Shown: positions 57,301-64,000 of the stretch, piece by piece
Position numbering within the stretch: the first letter of the stretch is position 1
Layout: each line of letters opens with the position of its first letter
DNA from: Onthophagus taurus
Lineage: Eukaryota; Arthropoda; Insecta; Coleoptera; Scarabaeidae
Length of the DNA stretch: 64,000 bases
Reading direction: 5' to 3'
NCBI RefSeq assembly: GCF_036711975.1
Contig: NC_091971.1
Location: 7,261,501 to 7,325,500 of the forward strand
Program-made: the position numbers and the translations under genes
Notes under the pieces: generated by a model
The model's input: the letters and a program-made list of their open reading frames with translations, nothing else
Databases searched by the model: none
Told to the model about the DNA's origin: nothing

Positions 57301-60300
57301 CAAAAAAAATTGATAAAAATAGACAGAATATAATATTAAGTACAATAACTCATATTTTATTACACATTATTCTTTAAATTCTAAATATCAGGAAAACTAC
57401 TAAAGTTAGATATATGACATACTTATTATTAATTAAAGGTAACTTGATGGGCAATTCAACCCGCACACAATATACAGGCCGTTCCATTTAAAAAACTTAT
57501 CAAAAAGCGATTTGAAAAACATCAAAAGTAACTAAGCTTTATGAACACGCTGTATAGCGTATCTAATATCTTTGGATACTATCATTTATCTACTGGCTTT
57601 GACTATTATCTGACATAGTTTCAAGGCAAAATTGGAAAAAAAATCGTTTTTAAAAAGATCCTGCAATGGACACAATTTGGAAAAACTCCCTGTTAATTTT
57701 GCCAACTTTACAACAATTTGGCAGGTATTATAGAAAAAAATGAACTATATGTCACAATGACGTTTGAGCTTTCGTTATTCAAAAAGAAAAGGTGCATAAA
57801 AAATGTTGTGGGTGTTTATTTGCCATTTATTTACCTAGAAAAGGTGTTTTATTCTATTTACTTACTTTGTAGCACCAACAGAAACCCTAAAAAATTTACA
57901 TTGACAAGTATTATAAAAAAAACTATATGTCAAGTGATATATTATTAGGATCGTTGAGAAACCCCCTTTGTTACAAAGTCATGGCCAACTATGGTTTCCA
58001 TTAGAAAAATTAAGTTTGTGTCATAACTCAAAAATTATTGCTTAAATAAGAAAAATAGTTAGACTGTTTTATTAAAGATATAATAACCTACAAATTTCTC
58101 CTTTACACATTTTTCCTAAAATTAATAATAACGGAGCCATAGGTATCGAACGATATAACAAAAAAAAACTGTTTATTCGAGATATCTAGTTAGCCATGAA
58201 TTTCATGGAAAAAACAAAAAGTTTCTATCTCCGCTAGTTTTCAAGATCTCCATACTAAACATGGAAAAAACTCACTCTGTGTAATAATCATAACAATTAA
58301 TCTTCTATATATAGAATGATTCCCAACATATACGTATAAACTTGAAAAATGATGAAAAAAATGGTAATAAAAGTTTTTTAGTTTCCCAGATATCCGATAT
58401 AATCGGCGACATCTAGACAATGTGTTTTCTGGAAAATGGATAGGTCGAGGTGGTCCAATAGCTTGGCCACCATGATCGCCCAGCCTCAATCCTTCTATGT
58501 ATTCTTGATTTGATAGCAAATATCACCGATATCTATGAAACAGAAAATCTTTTACAACGCCTTTTAGTAATCATTCGTCATAGTGGTATAAATCCTGAAG
58601 TTTAAGCATATAGGTTGAAAATCATCCTCTGTATAGTTTAACTCCAAATTTTTTGACGTATTTACAATTCATTGACGGGATATGTATTCATTTCTGCTTC
58701 TAATTTCTTTATTTTATCAGTTGCCAAAAAAGTGTTTGAATTAATTAAATTTTATTTAATTAATAATCTAATTATAATAAAACATTTTTTGCTTTAAATT
58801 TAATATTAGTTATTTTATTAGGTTTCACACAAACCTAAAGTTATACTTAGAACATTTTTGCTGCTACTGGTCAAGACTCTCATAGCTGACCAAAAATATC
58901 TCTCAGTATACGTGCGATGGTCGCAAGCTATCGAAGCGAACTTTTTCTCTCTAGCAACCTATTTTTAATCACTTCGTTATTAAGAATGTATGTTTTCGTG
59001 GTGTCGCGGAACTTTCTTGAAACGCGAATTTTGTAACCATACTTTCCGACCGATAACTAAAAATATCCACTTGAAAAATTCCTTTCGTTTTCCACGCAAC
59101 ATGAAACCCAAAAACAAAAATTTGAAATTAAAAATTAATAAAAAATCGAATAGTTACGACATGAACAATGAACCTATTTATTGTAATGTGCGCGATATGG
59201 ATTTATTTAGAGTACCGTTGTTTGTCTTAGAATTAACCCAAAAAGAAGATAACACCACTTCGAGGCAAGTTCACCCGTCCACGTCAAACGTAAACAACAT
59301 CCCGGTTTATTACGACCCCGAACCAGGAACAACAAACGATTTATCCGTCGGAAGTTTAGTTGAAGTTACTAACGATGTTTCCGAAGAACCACTTTACGGT
59401 GTTATTCGATGGATGGGAGTCGAAGGGAAAAGTAAATACGTCCTTGTCGGCGTTGAACTTGAAGAGGAACAATCGCATTTACCTTTAACATTAACCGATG
59501 GAGTTCATAATGGGTTAAGATTCTTCCAATGTGGGAATAATAGGGCTTTATTTGTACCTTTAAGTCAATGCCAAAAGGATTCGAGGTTTTCTGATGGCGC
59601 AACACCCAGCCTTGTTCATAGTGTTAGAGAAGAAAAAACTTTTGGGAAGGTAATCTAATTATTATTAAATATAGATAATATAATAAAATTATTTTATTTT
59701 TTAGGAATGCCCAATTGTTCAAGGATGTTTAGCCCCATTAATAATGCCTACAGAAGAAGATGTAGAAGCCGTTTGTGGTAAATTTCGTGGAATACAAGGA
59801 CATCACAATTCTTGTTATTTAGATGCAACTCTTTTCGCGATGTTTACTTATACCAGTGTTTTTGATAGTTTACTTTATCGGCCCAAAGGTCCCAATGATA
59901 TTTCGCATTATGAAGAAGTAAATTTATTTTTTTTTTTATTATGATTATATTATAATTTATTAATTTTTTTAGGTCCAAAGAGTATTAAGAGAAGAAATAG
60001 TAAACCCCTTAAGAAAAGATTTATTCGTTCGAGCCGATAGAGTGATGAATTTAAGAAAATTATTGGATCGATTGAGTTCAGTGTCGGGTTTAACGAATGA
60101 AGAAAAAGACCCAGAAGAGTTTTTAAATTCTCTATTGGCGCAAATTTTAAAAGCCGAACCGTTTTTGAAGTTAAATTCGGGACAAGAAGCTTATTACTAC
60201 CAATTATTCGTCGAAAAAGACGACGAACTCGAATTACCCACTGTTCAGCAATTATTCGAACAGAGCTTTTTAACTAGTGATATAAAATTAAAAGAAGTCC

Positions 60301-60935
60301 CTTCTTGTTTGATCATCCAAATGCCGAGATTCGGCAAAAATTATAAAGTTTACCCAAGAATACTCCCATCACAATTATTAGACGTTACCGATATAATAGA
60401 GAATTCCCCGCGGCAATGTACAGTTTGTGGTTGTTTGGCCGTTTGGGAATGTCGACAATGTCTCGGGGAATGCGGAGTTGGTTTAGAAAGCACCGCATTT
60501 TGTAATCCGTGTTTAGAAACGGCTCACACTCATAATCGAAGATCTGGACACCACCCAAAACCTTTAAATGTTTGCCAGGATTTTAAGATAATGGCGGAAC
60601 ATTGCCCCCCACCCAGACTTTACATGGAATTATTCGCTGTAGTCTGTATTGAAACATCACATTACGTAGCGTTCGTTAAATGCGGGGTGGGTCACGAAGC
60701 ACCTTGGTGCTTTTTCGACTCAATGGCAGATAGGAAAGGTGAAAGAAACGGTTATAACATTCCAGAAATGGTCCCATGCCCGGATATATCTAAATGGCTT
60801 TCAGACGAACAAACCTGTAGATTATTACACGAAAATAATCCCCACGATCGATTATTACCCGAACACGCGCGTAGATTATTATGCGATGCTTATATTTGTA
60901 TGTATCAAAGCCCTGATGTTATGATGTACAGATAA
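54340..60935 (+). CDS. CYLD: CYLD, Lys63/Met1 deubiquitinase with CAP-Gly domains
   Basis: Exons 54340-54768, 54876-55689, 58985-59649, 59705-59917 and 59973-60935 join in frame to about 1027 residues; human CYLD has 956. CYLD trims Lys63 and linear ubiquitin chains and damps NF-kB and JNK signalling. The first part carries CAP-Gly-like modules (FIGFVKGLGKCFGIQLH..GMYAGIQYFVCLPGHGKF). Exon 3 has a clearer one (GSLVEVTNDVSEEPLYGVIR and LTDGVHNGLRFFQC). The USP core has the catalytic Cys in GHHNSCYLDATLF (Cys codon 59813), RQCTVC...CNPCLETAH (inserted B-box zinc site), the catalytic His in ETSHYVAFV (about 60660) and FFDSMADR. Exon 3 can start either by splicing at 58985, which keeps phase, or from its own ATG at 58990 preceded by an in-frame stop. 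A second promoter is therefore possible. Confidence 0.94.
56025..56115. repeat. CTAG-rich palindromic repeat, copy 6 (partial)
   Basis: CTTGAGAGACG then CTTAACCCAAATG and TTTCTAGTTCTAGA in a CYLD intron. It is a half copy with a diverged centre. Confidence 0.55.
56280..57700. mobile_element. Long-armed foldback element in a CYLD intron
   Basis: The left arm (about 56290-56800) and right arm (about 57370-57690, inverted) are complements over several hundred bases. Matching text includes CAATTCAACC/GGTTGAATTG, CATCAAGTTACCTTTAATTA, GTCTAACTTTAATAG and TTTTGCCTTGAAAC. In the left arm a segment of about 120 bases is duplicated 163 bases apart (56515 and 56678). The centre (about 56820-57350) is not repeated and contains an exon-like stretch at 57017. 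No transposase was recognised. Confidence 0.75.
57017..57118 (+). other. Exon-like open stretch inside the foldback element
   Basis: Preceded by a long T tract and TTTATTTTAG, an excellent splice acceptor. If spliced to CYLD exon 2 (ends 55689, phase 1) it stays in frame and gives ITKLFEGNPATNYKQLLNVA plus 14 more residues, then TGA. It could be an alternative last exon making a CAP-Gly-only CYLD, or a captured exon of another gene. No family recognised. Confidence 0.4.
58300..58645 (+). mobile_element. Internally deleted mariner-type element
   Basis: Diverged inverted ends: AGAATGATTCCCAACATATA (58316) and, on the minus strand at about 58640, ACAGAGGATGATTTTCAACC then TATATGCTTAAACTT. A short plus-strand transposase remnant (WIGRGGPIAWPP, near 58440) is the motif before the third catalytic Asp in a mariner family. 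Only about 340 bases remain. The same end occurs alone at 19.05 kb. Confidence 0.65.
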
Positions 60936-61680
60936 CTGGCGCGATCCAAATTAAGAAACGAATTATTTAAAAAAAAAATAATTAATTATCTAATTCATTA
61001 ATAAAATAAAAGCCTTCACCCTAAGGTTAATAAGAAACTAATTGACTGACCGTTCGGAGATTACTATTTATTCACTGAGAGTATCGCTTTGTTATATAGT
61101 CTGTAGAAATGTATTAAGTGGTCGTTTCTTGCGTCTTATAACCTGTTATCATAATGAGGAGTTTTATTTGTACAATTAAAAAATAAATATTTGCACCTGA
61201 AAATATACTGAGTAATAAAAGTTTGAATTGCGAATTTTGCGTTTTAATAAGACATAATAATGGGGTCATACACACTTATTAAATTTAGAGAAAATTTTTA
61301 CGTACAACGATATATGCAAGTTTGTGTATGAACACAAAGTAAACGAAATATTTTGATAAATTTTATATTTTGCGTAATTTGAAGCAAGTATTCAAACGAA
61401 ATAATTTCGCAGCTTTTCTGTGACGTAGAAGTGTACAGTCTGAAACAAGTTAAATTGTCCATTAGAAAAGCGCAAATGGGTATATAAATTTAAAAGAAAT
61501 TTTTTAACAATGATTTTGTTCGTAAATATTCAAAAAAAAAATAATGGTAACTATATTTTTATACAAACTTTCAGAAAATATAATAAAAAAAAGTCGTGTA
61601 TGACCCGATTTGTATCCTATAATTTATAAATCATTTCAAAAAGTAGCTTGTAAATCAATTCTCATAATTCAACTTTTAAT
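60936..61680. other. CYLD 3' region, nothing else seen
   Basis: AT-rich. AATAAAATAAAAG near 61001 and AAAAATAAATATT near 61180 are candidate CYLD poly(A) signals. No gene or repeat recognised. Confidence 0.5.
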
Positions 61681-61699
61681 ACAATAGATGCTTCAGTTG

Positions 61700-62562
61700 C
61701 ATTTAAGATGCCGAAGGTGCTTGGTTTTTACTTTATAGAAAAGTACATGCGGAAATATTACGGTTGGCCCACTTCGCAAGTATTCCGAGGTTTTGCCTCC
61801 ACAATTTTGATCATGAACATTAATAATGTTATTTCAAATATATACTATAAATGTTCTAGTGAATGTACCATTTGATTTACTGGTATTGTGTTGCTATTTA
61901 GGCGAATTATTGGTAGCACATACAGAAAATCTTAAGAAGATAATTGATAACATAAATTTAACAAGAAATAAAAAACGAAATTTTATCAAATTGCAACCTG
62001 TTGTCATGTATAATCAAAAGATTTTCAGGTATTTTAATTTCAAAGAGTATTTACAGAAGCTTTATGATGTGAAATGGTTTTAGGGTGTGTCAGTGTGTTA
62101 TTGATTATTGTACCAGCTTTCTATTACCAGCAAAAGTATTTATTATAATTTTGTTAACTATTGCAACTACATACTAAATTTGCTCTGGTATGTCATGCTG
62201 TTGGAGAACGACTTACTAACGCGGTATGAACAATTCTTTAAACCTAACTAAAAACAATGTTTTTAATTTGTATATAATAGGTGTGCAGTGTGGCGGAAAC
62301 CGTGCATAACATGACCTGGTACGATGCTGATGTATCAACACAAAAAGACGTTTTAATCTTAATTAGTTTGAATCAAAAGGCATTAAAAGTGGAATTGCCT
62401 TTTATTCGTGAATTAGCACATGAAGCTGCAGCAATGGTATGAGTTATTTCAGTTAAGACAATTTAAAAATAATAAAATTGGGGTTATGTTGCAGGAATTC
62501 AAAAAGGTTTATGTTTTTTACAACTGGATATTAAAAGTTACGAAGCAAAGAAACTTTTAAAA
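61700..62562 (+). pseudogene. Odorant-receptor-like (7tm_6) gene, C-terminal half, probably broken
   Basis: The frame 61826-62083 has TINVLVNVPFDLLVLCCYLG then ELLVAHTENLKKIIDN, the layout of an insect odorant receptor around TM4-5. Later, LLIIVPAFYYQQ (about 62102) and TKFALVCHAVGERLTNA (62168-62218), an exon at 62281-62437 (VCSVAETVHNMTWYDADVST, LILISLNQKALKV) and a last exon EFKKVYVFYNWILKVT follow. These match the GxxLxxxSxxVxxAxYxxxWY...QKP end of the family. Between TM5 and TM6 the frame shifts, and two TAA codons interrupt the stretch after YYQQKYLL, so this copy looks like a pseudogene. The N-terminal half is not convincingly present. Confidence 0.6.
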
Positions 62563-62650
62563 TAATACAATTTATATTTAGATGTTAATGTTTATACCAC
62601 AATATTAAAAATAAAGTTTATTACAATAAAACTTGTTTTATACTATGTTT

Positions 62651-63670
62651 ATTCACAGTGACTCACATAAATGATCCCACTAAGCGATAGCACAAAAAAA
62701 ACAATGTTAAATAAATCAACAAAAACGAAAAATGTTTATTAAATAGAATAATGTAGAAAATATACTTGTTAATAATAAAACAAGGAAAAGGTTTTATTTA
62801 TATTATGCCTTACGTCACTACATAAACAAAACAAGAAAAATAATACAAATTAAGAGAACTTTATTAAATTATTTATGTTTTGTAGGATTTCCCTTGGCCG
62901 ATAAAACAGCTGTCAACCTTTTTGGTATGGAGTTGACCAAATTTTGGGTATTTGTCGAGGATATATTTGCCCATTCTTCTTCCAACGCTTTAATGAGCTC
63001 TGGTTTGGTTTCTTGGATGTTCAATTGGGTTTAGGTCCATTTTATTTGCGGACGATTATTCGTCCATCGCTTCCAAATATATTAAACTAACTTTCATCCA
63101 CAAAAATAACTTTGTTCTAATAATCAATATCCTTTTCAATCATAGTTTTTGCAAACTTTAAGCGAAATTTATGATTTCTTTCGTTTATAAAGAATTTTTT
63201 TCGGGCACTTCTACTATTATATCCTGTACTTCTGATAGCGCCGCGTATGGTTTCAGGATATACACATTTTTCTCCGTTATTTTCTAACTTAGTCGCAAGT
63301 TTAGGAGCACTTAAGCGATAATTTTTTTTAATAACACTTTTTTCAGCGTCATTTAAAATATTTCTCGCGCCACTTCTTGGTTTATTTGTCATCCTACCTT
63401 CATCTTTAAACCGCTTTATTATATCATGTATATCGATTAACAGCGACTAATCTTCACAATTTTAGAAATTTTCCGAATCGATTTTCCTATTCATGATGGC
63501 CAATAACCAACTTTCTTATTTGAATAGTCGCTTGTATTCTTTTCTGTGCTATTGTTGTAAAAGGTACAAATAATATTGTTGTTTTCACACAAATTTAGTA
63601 TTCTGTGTATATGTAGTTAATTTAGTTAGAGTAGCAAATCATGTGTCTGATGATTTGTGTGTATAATTTC
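62651..63670 (-). mobile_element. Tc1-like DNA transposon relic
   Basis: The left end is CAGTGACTCACATAAATGAT (62658). A diverged complement (TGATGATTTGTGTGTAT...CACAGT) lies near 63648-63675. The minus-strand frame 63117-63392 reads KPRSGARNILNDAEKSVIKK, RLSAPKLATKL and VYPETIRGAIRSTGYNSRSA, then KKFFINERNHKFRLKFAK. This is the paired DNA-binding part of a Tc1 transposase (TIRRxLxxxGxxxRxAxKKPxL). The catalytic part to about 62880 is decayed, so the element is inactive. Confidence 0.8.
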
Positions 63671-64000
63671 ACAGTCTATCCGATTTTATTTATTTTCAAA
63701 ATGTAAGTTTACAGAAAATTTTACTAAATTATTGAAGGAAATGTCTCTAAGAATATACTAAATACACTAATTGTTACTAATGAGATCTGATTGGTTTAAA
63801 TTTCAATTTTTCAACAAGGATTAAAAGGTTTAAAGAAAATCCAATGTACTACAACTATCAGGAAATGTATTTAAGAAATATTTACCTAATACATTTAAAA
63901 TCTCCACATTACAAAAGGTTAAGATATGAATTAATTACAATCCTATTAAGAAAAACAAAGATTAATTTTAAATAAATAAAACTATAATACCTGGGGATTA
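63671..64000. other. Right edge of the window, nothing recognised
   Basis: AT-rich DNA without open frames, repeats or signals I can support. Confidence 0.5.

Noticed and set aside
1-64000. tRNA, rRNA or other structured RNA genes
   Set aside because: I looked for cloverleaf-like GC-rich 70-90 base segments and conserved B-box words and found none I could support without a computation.

Overview
The window is 64 kb of an AT-rich animal genome with short GT-AG introns, TATA/TA-flanked DNA transposons and a decayed chemoreceptor-like gene. Kr-h1 (the juvenile-hormone response factor) and an odorant-receptor-like pseudogene point to an insect; a beetle is my best guess, but nothing seen here proves the order. 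All protein names come from reading the translations and recalling the families; no search was run. Splice joins were worked out by hand from GT/AG sites and phase, and most of the gene models close in frame.

Layout. 0.5-6.8 kb (-): WDR33 (mRNA 3'-end processing), with a 2.4 kb satellite array in one intron. 7.1-8.2 kb (+): LAGE3/PCC1 (KEOPS) and PIGP (GPI anchor), whose reading frames are one base apart and so look dicistronic. 8.7-12.5 kb (-): ELP3 (Elongator), with a Mutator-like transposon in an intron and an unusual C-terminal extension. 13.0-17.1 kb (+): PCIF1 (cap m6Am writer family) with a substituted catalytic motif. 17.1-19.3 kb: repeats, a truncated LINE and a Penelope-like fragment. 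19.9-21.4 kb (-): Kr-h1. 21.5-35.4 kb: a gene-poor block lying upstream of Kr-h1. It holds about 15 CACGTG E-boxes, three copies of a JH-response-like module, a GATA-site cluster, a second satellite array, minisatellites and transposon relics. 35.5-36.2 kb (+): SmB. 36.8-40.9 kb (-): ABCF2. 41.5-45.0 kb (+): PREB/Sec12. 45.2-49.8 kb (-): phosphorylase kinase beta. 50.4-53.2 kb (+): HMMR. 54.3-60.9 kb (+): CYLD. 61.7-62.6 kb: odorant-receptor-like pseudogene. 62.65-63.7 kb: Tc1-like element.

Many genes are arranged as head-to-head pairs sharing short promoters (WDR33/LAGE3, ELP3/PCIF1, ABCF2/PREB, PHKB/HMMR). An unusual share of them act on RNA: 3'-end cleavage (WDR33), tRNA t6A (LAGE3), tRNA wobble uridine (ELP3), mRNA cap (PCIF1) and splicing (SmB).

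The most promising signals are: the E-box and JH-response-like architecture upstream of Kr-h1; two satellite arrays 25 kb apart that share an inverted-repeat core and a 176/177-bp period but have unrelated spacers; the one-base LAGE3-PIGP junction; the HPPY motif in PCIF1; and a family of palindromic CTAG-rich repeats, one of which was hit at its centre by the Mutator-like element.
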